DNA of 64,000 nucleotides from NCBI RefSeq assembly GCF_051013375.1, contig NZ_CP142125.1, one strand, 5' to 3'. Made by a program: the position numbers and the translations under genes. Numbering within the stretch: position 1 is the first letter of the stretch; the number at the start of each line of letters is the position of its first letter. This stretch comes from Kordia algicida. GTDB lineage: Bacteria > Bacteroidota > Bacteroidia > Flavobacteriales > Flavobacteriaceae. The notes under the pieces were generated by a model. The model made no database searches. It was not told the origin of the DNA and saw only the letters and a list, made by a program, of their open reading frames with translations. Shown here piece by piece: positions 8,945 to 16,778 of this stretch.

Positions 8945-8956
8945 TGATTTATATCA
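8945..8956. promoter_or_regulatory. FNR-like operator between the kinase and the gene at 9007
   Basis: TGATTTATATCA fits TGAT-N4-ATCA exactly. It is centred 56 bp from the ATG at 9007 and 72 bp from the kinase start. A possible promoter for the + gene (TTG at 8957-8959 and TATCTTTA about 20 bases on) abuts it, a layout like an activator site next to the -33 element. Confidence 0.55.
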
Positions 8957-9006
8957 TTGAAAAGAAATTTTTAACGGCGTATCTTTACGATATAAAGCAA
9001 GTCAAA

Positions 9007-9411
9007 ATGGAAAAAAATCAACACACTATTATTGAGTTTTATCAGCATGTCGGAAAGTTATTTTATGCAGTAGCACTTTCAGATAACAAATTAGATGAAG
9101 GCGAATTTGACACTTTAAAAAACGAACTTTCTACGGCAAGCTCTTTTACAGAACTTTTAGCTGTAGACAAGACCTTAGGAGGAAAGCATCATATTCTTTC
9201 TGCATTCACACTTATGTTTGCCGATAAAGTTTCACCGCAAATCTGTTACGATGAATTTATAAGTTTTAAAGAGAAGCATGAAGAACTATTTACAGCATCG
9301 GTTAAGGAAAATATATTATCAATTGCGGGCAAAATAGCTTCAAGTTTTTCAAATCGTAACAAGTCAGAACTTATCATGCTTGCAAAATTGAGTATTGCGT
9401 TTAAGAAGTAA
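9007..9411 (+). CDS. Small TerB-like alpha-helical protein
   Basis: 134 residues, predicted helical and soluble. The segment FYAVALSDNKLDEGEFDTL resembles the acidic first helices of TerB-like domains (tellurite/stress families), but the match is by eye. An FNR-like box lies 56 bp upstream, linking it to the divergent kinase/regulator/usp regulon. Its TAA stop is formed by the first bases of a palindromic repeat. Confidence 0.5.
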   Translation: MEKNQHTIIEFYQHVGKLFYAVALSDNKLDEGEFDTLKNELSTASSFTELLAVDKTLGGKHHILSAFTLMFADKVSPQICYDEFISFKEKHEELFTASVKENILSIAGKIASSFSNRNKSELIMLAKLSIAFKK

Positions 9412-9570
9412 TACCAAATCAACCATAATATACAACATATAAACTCGTTCATTTGGCAGTGTAGTTTCTTGAGGCTCCTTTCCGTAGCTAGATGCAAAGA
9501 ATCCACTGCGTCCTACACTACCAAAGCAACTTCGTTTCTAAAGTCGCATTTTATAGTAGATTTGGTATAA
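9409..9570. repeat. Palindromic element, family A, copy 1
   Basis: 162 bp with terminal inverted repeats TAATACCAAATC / GATTTGGTATAA and an inner pair (TGGCAGTGTAG / CTACACTACCA). Its first three bases are the stop codon of the upstream gene. It is nearly the same sequence as 57395-57558; an inverted relative lies at 42480-42645. Confidence 0.85.
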
Positions 9571-9576
9571 CTAAAA

Positions 9577-9604
9577 AAAAGCGAACTTCTCAGCTCGCTT
9601 TTGT
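9577..9604. terminator. Bidirectional terminator
   Basis: AAAAGCGA and TCGCTTTT flank a loop containing ACTTCTCAGC. It lies between the convergent gene at 9007 and the GH64-like gene. Confidence 0.65.
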
Positions 9605-9636
9605 ATGGTAATTGTAAATAATATAATAGGTAGGAG

Positions 9637-10776
9637 TTAACTCCAATCTGATAAAGTAATATTAAAGTTAGTTGGGTTTGTAATATCAATCAACGGGCTA
9701 TCTTTGCTACAAACATCATCAAACGGGAATGCGTAAATTCCTGATTTATAGTTTTGATGAACGATGTTTGCATATTCATTTGTCACTCCGTTTTGTACCG
9801 TGTAAAAATCACTTGTTGTACAATTTGGTTGCGTATCATTGCCGTTGCTACTTAAGATGGTTCTGTTTAAAGCAGCTCCTAAAATGGCAGCAATTTCTCC
9901 TAAAGGCGTATTGTTTGGTGCAGCTAATGTACCAACACAACCAAAAATATCATATGCTTTTCCTGGTCCAGGCTTTTGAATGGTAACGTCAGGTTGATCG
10001 GTTTGTGAGAAGACCAATTCGTCACTAGAATTCACGGTTCCTGTATATGTTCCGAATGTCGGACAGTTGATGGTTAGTGTATTCGATTTGAAGTTTTTCC
10101 AACAAGCATCTACATACGCATCGTAAATAGTTGAAGAAAGTAAGTTTGGATTTGTAGTTTGTACAGCGTGTTGCGGACCTAATACACGAATGTTATTTCC
10201 TGAACCATCTTTCATTATTAAATTGCTCCACGGACTTCCCAAAGCGGTAATTCCATCAAAAATAGCATCACGCGAACTTGTCGATTTCATAATTCCATTC
10301 GTTTTTGAGTCAGTTTTTCCGATAACTTCTATAGAAACAGGAGCAGAGAAGTAGTCTACAATGGTACAATCGGCATACAATTCAGTTCCAATATTTGTAA
10401 ATTCTACCACAACAAATAACGTATCAGCATCAGCCGTTCCAGGTGTAAATGGAGGTGTTTGAACTCCCAAACCATTTTGTCCGCCAGAAACAATATTAAA
10501 AACATTAGGCAATTGATTGAAAGAGAATAGGAATTGCCCAGACCACATTGGCGGTAAGTTGTTGAAGGCACTCAATTCGTCAACGGTTTTAAATAGTTTT
10601 GAACAATCTTGTCCTTTGGTAAACTTTTGTAAAGAAGCATTTCCGTTGCTATCCACATCTACATAGCTCCAATTTGGAGAACTTGTCGCAGGATCACTAT
10701 CCAATCCAAAGCAAATCCAATATACATCACTTGAAGATGTTCCACTGTTATTGGTAATATTAACTTGTATACTCAT
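9637..10776 (-). CDS. GH64-like beta-1,3-glucanase (thaumatin-like fold)
   Basis: 379 residues. The N-terminal half is a thaumatin-like beta sandwich (MSIQVNITNNSG, DVYWICFGLD). The C-terminal part ends in YAFPFDDVCSKDSPLI, the kind of segment shared by glycoside hydrolase family 64 enzymes that cut laminarin-type beta-1,3-glucan. No signal peptide is visible at the ATG, unusual for a polysaccharide hydrolase; it may leave by another route, act inside the cell or not be an active enzyme. It is monocistronic. Assigned from motifs and overall fold; catalytic residues were not confirmed. Confidence 0.6.
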   Translation of the reverse strand: MSIQVNITNNSGTSSSDVYWICFGLDSDPATSSPNWSYVDVDSNGNASLQKFTKGQDCSKLFKTVDELSAFNNLPPMWSGQFLFSFNQLPNVFNIVSGGQNGLGVQTPPFTPGTADADTLFVVVEFTNIGTELYADCTIVDYFSAPVSIEVIGKTDSKTNGIMKSTSSRDAIFDGITALGSPWSNLIMKDGSGNNIRVLGPQHAVQTTNPNLLSSTIYDAYVDACWKNFKSNTLTINCPTFGTYTGTVNSSDELVFSQTDQPDVTIQKPGPGKAYDIFGCVGTLAAPNNTPLGEIAAILGAALNRTILSSNGNDTQPNCTTSDFYTVQNGVTNEYANIVHQNYKSGIYAFPFDDVCSKDSPLIDITNPTNFNITLSDWS

Positions 10777-10876
10777 AATGGTAAGGGTTTTAGATTATGA
10801 TGTAAAAGTACTGTGGTTCAATAATTTATTATAGAGAGCAATTACGCGTTTTATCAAAACAGGAGATTTTACTTAG

Positions 10877-11039
10877 TGAAGTGATTTAAACTTTTCGGGT
10901 TTAAGCGAAAATTAGAAGTTTTAAGTACTGTTGAAGGCTTTTTTGAGTTTCATAGTAGCGCTACGGAACGAAAAAAAGACGAAAACAGGACTGAAAAACA
11001 GTAATTTTTTAGCAAATCAAAAAAGTTTAAATCACTTCA
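10877..11039. repeat. Palindromic element, family B (MITE-like), full copy
   Basis: 163 bp bounded by perfect 19-bp terminal inverted repeats (TGAAGTGATTTAAACTTTT at 10877-10895 and its complement at 11021-11039) with a central GTAGCGCTAC palindrome. It has no coding capacity. An end fragment of the same family lies at 38743-38777. It fills most of the gap between the GH64-like and M28 genes. Confidence 0.85.
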
Positions 11040-11057
11040 GTTAAAAGTAGACATAAA

Positions 11058-11084
11058 AAAAGCTTCCGTTTTCGGGAAGCTTTT
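11058..11084 (-). terminator. Terminator of the M28 peptidase gene
   Basis: AAAGCTTCC and GGAAGCTTT form a stem with a T run on the minus-strand transcript, 23 bp after the stop codon. Confidence 0.75.
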
Positions 11085-11106
11085 CGTTTTTCTGTGTGTG
11101 AATTAT

Positions 11107-12663
11107 TTATTTGGTAGCTGTTGCTTTGTCGGCAACAATTCGTTTGTCTCTGTTTGCCAATTCCCACGCTGTGTGGAAAATTAAGCGTGTACGGTTTTCT
11201 AATAAATCATAATTGATTTTTTCTACAGTATCACTAGGTTTGTGGTAATCATCATGGGTTCCGTTGAAATAGAAAATAACAGGAATGTTGTTTTTTGCAA
11301 AGTTGTAATGATCGGAACGGTAGTAATAACGATTCGGATCATTTTCATCATTAAATGTATAATCTAGTTCAATGTTTGTGTATTTTTTGTTTACTTCTTC
11401 CGAAATGTTATGCAATTCAGTACTTAACTTATCAGAACCAATTAAGTATATATAATTACGATCACCTTCAGTACGTTTTGGATCAATACGTCCAATCATA
11501 TCAATATTTAAATCGCATACCGTTTGTTCTAATGGAAAAATCGGATTATCTGTGTAGTATCTTGAACCTAACAAACCTTTTTCTTCCCCAGTAACGTGTA
11601 AAAATACGATAGAACGTTTTGGACCATTTCCTTCTTTTTGTGCTTTTCTAAAAGCTTCTGCAATTTCTAACATGGCAACTGTTCCCGAACCGTCATCGTC
11701 AGCACCATTGTATATTTCGCCATTTTTCACACCTTCATGATCTAAATGCGCAGAGATTACAATATATTCTTCTGGTTTTTCAGAACCTTTTATGATTGCA
11801 ACAACATTTTCAGAACTTACGTCATTCGTTTTGTCATTAACAACTAAAGTAGCATCAACATTCATTGTTTTAGCGTTATCATCATTAGCAATCGTAGCAT
11901 GTAAGTCTTTTGCCAACGTATCTCCAATAACATAATAGAAGAAAGGACTTTTTTCGCCTTTTAAGGAAACTCTATTATTGTTCTTAACATATGCCAATTG
12001 CATTTTGTAACGCGGATACATTTCATCCACATAAAATAAAACACCTTTTGCTTTGCGTTCTTTTGCTGCGTTAATTTTTGCCGCCGGACCTTGTCTGCCG
12101 TTACTCCATTTGGAAGTTTCTTCTGTTCCAGAAACTACATAGTTTCCCTCTTTATTTTTTGGTTCTCCCATTTTGATAAGAAGCACTTTTCCTTCTACAT
12201 TCTGATTGTCGTAGTCAGAATATTTTTCATCATCAATTCCATATCCTAAATATACAATGTCAGAGAATTTTATAGTTCCGTTTTGTCCTGCATTGAATGT
12301 CAAGAAATCGTCTTCAAATTTATACGCCTTTCCGTCAATGGTTAAGGTTGAATTCAATTCGGCTCCTTTTTGCAAAGGAACATTTTGAAAATAATTTCCA
12401 TCCTCTTGCGCCGCAGGAACCTTTAAGTTTTTATATTCATCTCTTAAATAGGCAACTGCTTTCTTTTGCCCAGGTTCTCCAGTATCTCTACCTTCAAATT
12501 CATCAGATGCATATATGTACAAGTGTGTTTTTAATTCAGCTTCAGTAATTGTGTTAGCATAAGGAATCGGATCTACATTTTTGACATCTTTCTTGTCTGA
12601 AGTTTTCTGATTAGTTCCGCATCCAATCGCAGCTAAAAGGGCTAGGGATAGCAATTTTTTCAT
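11107..12663 (-). CDS. M28-family zinc aminopeptidase, lipoprotein
   Basis: 518 residues. A lipoprotein signal peptide (lipobox AIGC, Cys15) is followed by a protease-associated-like region (about 120-290) and an M28 peptidase domain. Zinc ligands and catalytic residues are visible: His306 (SAHLDH), Asp322 (GADDDGSG), Glu360/361 (TGEEKG), Asp388 (NIDMIG) and a C-terminal His in YRSDHYNF or THDDYH. It probably trims peptides at the cell envelope. A TACCTTTG -7 element lies just upstream. Confidence 0.9.
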   Translation of the reverse strand: MKKLLSLALLAAIGCGTNQKTSDKKDVKNVDPIPYANTITEAELKTHLYIYASDEFEGRDTGEPGQKKAVAYLRDEYKNLKVPAAQEDGNYFQNVPLQKGAELNSTLTIDGKAYKFEDDFLTFNAGQNGTIKFSDIVYLGYGIDDEKYSDYDNQNVEGKVLLIKMGEPKNKEGNYVVSGTEETSKWSNGRQGPAAKINAAKERKAKGVLFYVDEMYPRYKMQLAYVKNNNRVSLKGEKSPFFYYVIGDTLAKDLHATIANDDNAKTMNVDATLVVNDKTNDVSSENVVAIIKGSEKPEEYIVISAHLDHEGVKNGEIYNGADDDGSGTVAMLEIAEAFRKAQKEGNGPKRSIVFLHVTGEEKGLLGSRYYTDNPIFPLEQTVCDLNIDMIGRIDPKRTEGDRNYIYLIGSDKLSTELHNISEEVNKKYTNIELDYTFNDENDPNRYYYRSDHYNFAKNNIPVIFYFNGTHDDYHKPSDTVEKINYDLLENRTRLIFHTAWELANRDKRIVADKATATK

Positions 12664-12683
12664 ATAGTTATTTTTAGGATGCC

Positions 12684-12691
12684 CAAAGGTA
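12684..12691 (-). promoter_or_regulatory. -7 element of the M28 peptidase gene
   Basis: Read on the minus strand it is TACCTTTG, a perfect Bacteroidota TAnnTTTG element, 21 bp before the ATG. No clear -33 TTG at the usual spacing was seen. Confidence 0.55.
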
Positions 12692-12764
12692 TTGAAATCA
12701 GTATCTTAATTTTGTTATAGATTTCTTAAAAAAATGTAAAAACAAGTATTTTTGAGAATAAAAA

Positions 12765-12797
12765 AAGTCTATCAAGTTGTTTTTTGATAGACTTTTC
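12765..12797. terminator. Hairpin with T tract between peptidase and tandem repeat
   Basis: AAAGTCTATCAA pairs with TTGATAGACTTT. Uridine tracts in both directions make it a plausible bidirectional terminator. Confidence 0.55.
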
Positions 12798-12807
12798 TTT
12801 CCGTTAG

Positions 12808-13355
12808 GTTCGCTATGCTCAATTCAAGGATTCAAAAATTTAATAATTCAAAGTTGTTTCTAAGACAAACCTGAATATTGTTTGAAACCAATTGCTACAT
12901 TTCCAAATTTTCAAATTGCTACATTAAAATTTAAATATCGCATCGCTCAAAGTATATTCATATTTTAGTTTGAATTTCCAATTACTCTTAGAACTTGACC
13001 AATACCTAATTCCCAAAAGCTAATGCCTGTTTTTTCGCTTTGCTTAATTCAAGGATTCAAAAATTTAATAATTCAATGTTGTTTCTAAGACAAACCTGAA
13101 TATTGTTTTAAATCAATTGCTACAATTTCCAAATTTTCAAATTGCTACATTAAAATTTAAATATCGCTGTCGCTCAAAGTATATTCGTATTTTAGTTTGA
13201 ATTTCCAATTACTCTTAGAACTTGACTAATACCTAATTCCCAAAAGCTAATACCTATTTTTTTTGCTTCGCTCAATTCAAGGATTCAAAAATTCAATGAT
13301 TCAAGGTTGTTTCTGAGAAAAATTTGAATATTGTTTGAAACAAATTGCTACATTT
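12808..13355. repeat. Tandem repeat of about 225 bp, 2.4 copies
   Basis: The unit containing AATTCAAGGATTCAAAAA starts at 12821, 13046 and 13274 (spacing 225 and 228). Copies 1 and 2 are full length and nearly identical, the third is cut short where the next gene ends. No coding potential is seen. It fills the gap between the M28 peptidase and the small membrane protein. Confidence 0.85.
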
Positions 13356-13363
13356 CTTTTAAT

Positions 13364-13693
13364 TTATTCAATTCCTTCCAGTTCTTTTTCAATCTCTTTT
13401 AGGTCTTCTTTTTCTTGTTGTTTCTTTTCTTCAATAGTCAACTTTGCGTCGTCTGCAACCTTATTCTCTTTAAACATATTCATCGTAGTAATGGCTGCTG
13501 CCAGAAAAGACAATGCAATGATTAATTTTGGAACGCTTTCGCGGAGTCCGTTTTTTCTAGAAATAATTAATGCGGCAAATCCTAAGATAAGTCCGAAAAC
13601 TACAGGAATAAACGCAAAACTGTCAAAGAAAAAAGAAAGTAAAAAACCGAGTACAGCGGCAATACTTCCTAGTATGATACATAATGTTCTCAT
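13364..13693 (-). CDS. Small three-helix membrane protein
   Basis: 109 residues: hydrophobic helices at about 3-23, 27-45 and 57-75, followed by a highly charged coiled-coil tail (EEKKQQEKEDLKEIEKELE). Family and function not recognised. It lies 22 bp downstream of the DUF3108 gene on the same strand and is probably co-transcribed. Confidence 0.65.
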   Translation of the reverse strand: MRTLCIILGSIAAVLGFLLSFFFDSFAFIPVVFGLILGFAALIISRKNGLRESVPKLIIALSFLAAAITTMNMFKENKVADDAKLTIEEKKQQEKEDLKEIEKELEGIE

Positions 13694-13715
13694 GGTATAT
13701 TTTTGGTTTTAATGA

Positions 13716-14501
13716 TTAATTTGCTAAGCCAGAAGCATTCGTTAGTTGTAACATTCCGCTTCCAATTGGAATGGTAAATCGTGCTTGTACAGGAACTTTG
13801 TTAGCATCGGCAGTGAGCCAAAGTGTTCCAGATTTTAAGAATTCACCCGAAGTCAATACTTGTAATTTATAACATTCTTTACTTCCTAAATTTCCAGCAT
13901 TTACCGTTTCTTTTCCAACATATTTAATCGTGACAGGTGTTTCTTTTCGATCAAAAATAATTTTGAAAGTTTTCGTATCGCCTACACGCGCACTTTCTAT
14001 TGGTAAATTACGCAAATTGTACAAAGTTGAAACAACATCCATTGCTTGATTGCTAAAACTAAAATTTTTATTTACAATCCAGTCCGTACCATCGCCTCTA
14101 CGTTTTGTTTGTGTACTTTTTATCGTTTTACTTCTTTGATTGTACACATATTTCATTTTCTTTTTATAATTCCCTTCTTGTATATCTCTACGATACAAAA
14201 CAGGCAATAAACTAGCTTTGCTTACATATGATTCATACATATCACGAATTTTAAAAAAAGCATCAAACTTCTTATACGTAGTTGCACGAGATTTAAAATG
14301 CAATAACGTGTTTTTTGATGTTTTTACTTCCGAGGTTTCCATGCTTACTTGCGCAAGCTGTGTCATAAATCCAGACATTTTGTATGATGCGGTAAAGGTA
14401 AGTTTTTCGCCATCTTTAAACGCCATTTTTTGCGCTGTTGCAACGGTTTGAAACATGAAACCTACCAAAAATAGACATACAATCTTTTTCATTTTATTCA
14501 T
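13716..14501 (-). CDS. DUF3108-family exported protein
   Basis: 261 residues with a cleavable signal peptide (cut after ATAQ; MKKIVC at residue 4 is an alternative start) and a beta-rich body typical of DUF3108 proteins: DGEKLTF near the start, a central region with RRDIQEGNYKKK and the ending LWLTADANKVPVQ. These periplasmic or outer-membrane proteins have no settled function. It leads a short operon with the membrane protein. Confidence 0.75.
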   Translation of the reverse strand: MNKMKKIVCLFLVGFMFQTVATAQKMAFKDGEKLTFTASYKMSGFMTQLAQVSMETSEVKTSKNTLLHFKSRATTYKKFDAFFKIRDMYESYVSKASLLPVLYRRDIQEGNYKKKMKYVYNQRSKTIKSTQTKRRGDGTDWIVNKNFSFSNQAMDVVSTLYNLRNLPIESARVGDTKTFKIIFDRKETPVTIKYVGKETVNAGNLGSKECYKLQVLTSGEFLKSGTLWLTADANKVPVQARFTIPIGSGMLQLTNASGLAN

Positions 14502-14596
14502 TGTTTAGTTCTTTATTCTTTACTATTAACGTAGTATAAAACACTTATTGTGCCAAAGTATTATTTATTTGTCACAACACATCATTCTACATTTTG

Positions 14597-14604
14597 TAGC
14601 TTTG
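14597..14604 (+). promoter_or_regulatory. -7 element of the gene at 14628
   Basis: TAGCTTTG fits TAnnTTTG. Because transcription would begin near 14611, it favours the GTG start at 14628 over the upstream GTG at 14550. Confidence 0.45.
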
Positions 14605-14627
14605 ACAAAAATACACATTACCGCGCA

Positions 14628-15176
14628 GTGACGAAATTAATATACCACAAACAAAACTTTTTCAAAAATACCTATTGCATTTTTAAAGCAGTTGACTTTC
14701 AGCTTGTAAAGGATAAAAAGCCCAATTTTACAAGTCGTTCTGGTAGTCAATATTTCTACACAGAAGATGGTGTATATCGTATTTCAACTCATTGGGGACG
14801 CGCAGCTACTTGCAAATGGCGATTGCAAACGGATGAACGCAATATTAAAAACGGAAAAAAAGTTGGTTTTGCGAAATGGTCAAGTTTTTACAAAGATAAT
14901 GAAGTAGAGAAGTTGTATTTCATCAAAAAAAGTGAATTTAGCCATAAATACGAATACTTTCATAAGGATGAACCTTCGTATACTTCCAAATATGTATTGC
15001 GAACTTCTGGAGAAACACGCAAAGTTTTACGACAACTAAAAGCCATTACAACCGAAACCAAATGGGCAAAATACATTCCGCATGACGATTTGGAAGATTT
15101 ACGAAAGTACCTCATCAACGGATTGATAACTTCCAACAAAACACTTCCTGAGTTGAAGCGTTTGTATAATGAATAA
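14628..15176 (+). CDS. Hypothetical protein, basic and aromatic-rich
   Basis: 182 residues from the GTG at 14628 (MTKLIYHKQNFF); the frame extends up to 14550 but a promoter-like element lies in that stretch. Composition is rich in Lys, Tyr, Phe and Trp (RISTHWGRAATCKWRLQ, FAKWSSFYKDNE) with a helical C-terminus (LEDLRKYLI, LPELKRLY). No signal peptide or membrane segment. I do not recognise the family. Confidence 0.6.
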   Translation: MTKLIYHKQNFFKNTYCIFKAVDFQLVKDKKPNFTSRSGSQYFYTEDGVYRISTHWGRAATCKWRLQTDERNIKNGKKVGFAKWSSFYKDNEVEKLYFIKKSEFSHKYEYFHKDEPSYTSKYVLRTSGETRKVLRQLKAITTETKWAKYIPHDDLEDLRKYLINGLITSNKTLPELKRLYNE

Positions 15177-15211
15177 TCTTTTCTGTATCTTGATTAAGTG
15201 TTGTACAAATA

Positions 15212-15586
15212 CTACAAAAACGAAATTCCCAACAAAATCCAGCCCATTACTAACAATAATCCACCAAGTGGCGTAATTGGACCTAAAAAGCGGAGTTTCT
15301 TGCCTTTGGCACTGCTCAAACACAAGCCATAAATACTAAAAGAAAACAAGAATGTACCGAGAATCAAGCACCAAGCAGCGCTTTTTTCAATGGTTTCTGT
15401 GAACGACAATTGAAATCCAAGCACAAGCAACACAAGGGCGTGATACATTTGGTATTTTACGCCAGTTTCAAAACTTTTCAGTAATTCTTCTGAAAAAACT
15501 TTCTTCAACGCATGTGCGCCAAATGCGCCAAAAATAATTCCCAATGCGCCATACAATGTCGCAATATTCAATACGATTTTTTCCAT
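15212..15586 (-). CDS. DUF423-family (YgdD-like) membrane protein
   Basis: 124 residues with four hydrophobic helices and the family signature GALGIIFGAFGAHALKK near the N-terminus, then YQMYHALVLL and GPITPLGGLLLVMGW. Length and pattern are typical. Function unknown; inner membrane. Confidence 0.88.
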   Translation of the reverse strand: MEKIVLNIATLYGALGIIFGAFGAHALKKVFSEELLKSFETGVKYQMYHALVLLVLGFQLSFTETIEKSAAWCLILGTFLFSFSIYGLCLSSAKGKKLRFLGPITPLGGLLLVMGWILLGISFL

Positions 15587-15624
15587 GGCGCAAAGGTACT
15601 ATTTTGAATTGTTACTAAAAAGTC

Positions 15625-15726
15625 TATGAATCGTTGCGAGGAGAAGCCGAAGCAATCTGTTTCAGATAAAACTTTAATTTCATTAGCAACAGATTGCCAC
15701 GCGTTTTCCAAACGCTCGCAAAGACG
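15625..15726. repeat. Palindromic repeat, family D, copy 1
   Basis: About 100 bp with two nested stems: TTGCGAG / CTCGCAA outside and GCAATCTGTT / AACAGATTGC inside. It ends 40 bp before the GIY-YIG gene. Copies 2 and 3 lie just after that gene. Confidence 0.85.
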
Positions 15727-15766
15727 TTTCAAAAATATATACTAGAAAAATAGTATATTTATTTCT

Positions 15767-16066
15767 ATGAAGAAACCTTTTGTATACTTCTTAACCAATA
15801 AAAATAATACTGTTATTTATATAGGTGTGACTTCAAATCTTATGAAAAGAATCTATCAACATAAAACTAAAAGTTATAAGGGGTTCACATCAAAGTATAA
15901 TTGTGATAAGCTTGTATACTTTGAAGAATTTCAATCAATTAATGAAGCAATTATCAGAGAGAAACAATTAAAATCGGGAAACAGAAAACGAAAAGAGGAA
16001 CTTATCAATAAAGAAAACCCGGAATGGAATGATCTGTCGGAAGGTTGGTTATTTTACTTTGATTAA
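15767..16066 (+). CDS. GIY-YIG nuclease-like protein
   Basis: 99 residues. The domain begins FVYFLTNKNNTVIYIG (YFL and YIG strands), then the Arg helix (LMKRIYQHK) and the Glu helix (NEAIIREKQLKSG). It belongs to the stand-alone UPF0213/YhbQ-like GIY-YIG proteins. Flanking by copies of one palindromic repeat on both sides suggests the protein may act on that repeat, as RAYT proteins do on REP elements; this is inference. Confidence 0.85.
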   Translation: MKKPFVYFLTNKNNTVIYIGVTSNLMKRIYQHKTKSYKGFTSKYNCDKLVYFEEFQSINEAIIREKQLKSGNRKRKEELINKENPEWNDLSEGWLFYFD

Positions 16067-16069
16067 CTC

Positions 16070-16174
16070 TATGAATCGTCTTTGCGAGGCGAAGCCGAAG
16101 CAATCTGTTTCAGATAAAACTTTAATTTCATTAGCAACAGATTGCCACACGTTTTTCAAACGCTCGCAAAGACG
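16070..16174. repeat. Palindromic repeat, family D, copy 2
   Basis: Starts within 5 bp of the GIY-YIG stop codon. Same two-stem structure and nearly the same sequence as copy 1. Confidence 0.85.
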
Positions 16175-16200
16175 TTACATAGTATTTTTATTTCGAAGCC

Positions 16201-16304
16201 TATGAATCTTCATTGCGAGGCGAAGCCGAAGCAATCTGTTTCAGATAAAACTTTAATTTCATTAGAAACAGATTGCCACGCGTTTTCCAAACGCTCGCAA
16301 AGAC
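16201..16304. repeat. Palindromic repeat, family D, copy 3
   Basis: Direct repeat of copy 2 after a 26-bp spacer. It ends 12 bp from the stop codon of the convergent HMA lipoprotein gene, so it may also act as its terminator. Confidence 0.85.
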
Positions 16305-16316
16305 TTGTAATAATTT

Positions 16317-16718
16317 TTACTGATTCATCACCTGATCGCCTTCATACTGACAGCATTTTGGCAAGCTTTTATACGCAGCTTTATCGCCTTTTGCCTGATC
16401 GGTATCGTAACCAGCCGCCGCAATCGCTTTATGAATCTCCTTTTCATTAATTTTATGTTCGTCATACGAAACATTGATACTTTTCTTTTTCACGTCCCAA
16501 ATTGCGCTTGCAACGCCATCCACACTTTTTGCGGCTTTCTCAATCGTCGTTTTACACATACCACAATTTCCACGCACACCAAAAGTTGCCATCGACAAAT
16601 CTTTTCCATCGGCTGTGGTTGTTTGTACTTCAGTTTCCGTTTTTGTGTTGCTTTCTCCTTTACAGCTCACAAATGCAAACGATGCTACTACAAATAGACT
16701 TAAGATTACTTTTTTCAT
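16317..16718 (-). CDS. Heavy-metal-associated (HMA) domain lipoprotein
   Basis: 133 residues: lipoprotein signal (lipobox FVSC, Cys19), a Thr-rich linker and an HMA fold with GNCGMC (Cys52, Cys55). A CC pair lies near the C-terminus (LPKCCQYEG). A periplasmic copper-type metallochaperone is likely. It lies downstream of the RND efflux genes on the same strand. Confidence 0.85.
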   Translation of the reverse strand: MKKVILSLFVVASFAFVSCKGESNTKTETEVQTTTADGKDLSMATFGVRGNCGMCKTTIEKAAKSVDGVASAIWDVKKKSINVSYDEHKINEKEIHKAIAAAGYDTDQAKGDKAAYKSLPKCCQYEGDQVMNQ

Positions 16719-16778
16719 TTTTTACTATTTTTAATTAATGATTTACTTTTTTACTTGAAATTTTAAATTACCTAACAC

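Noticed and set aside
16142..16450. Open frame of about 100 codons on the + strand
   Set aside because: It runs through a palindromic repeat and antisense to the HMA lipoprotein gene.
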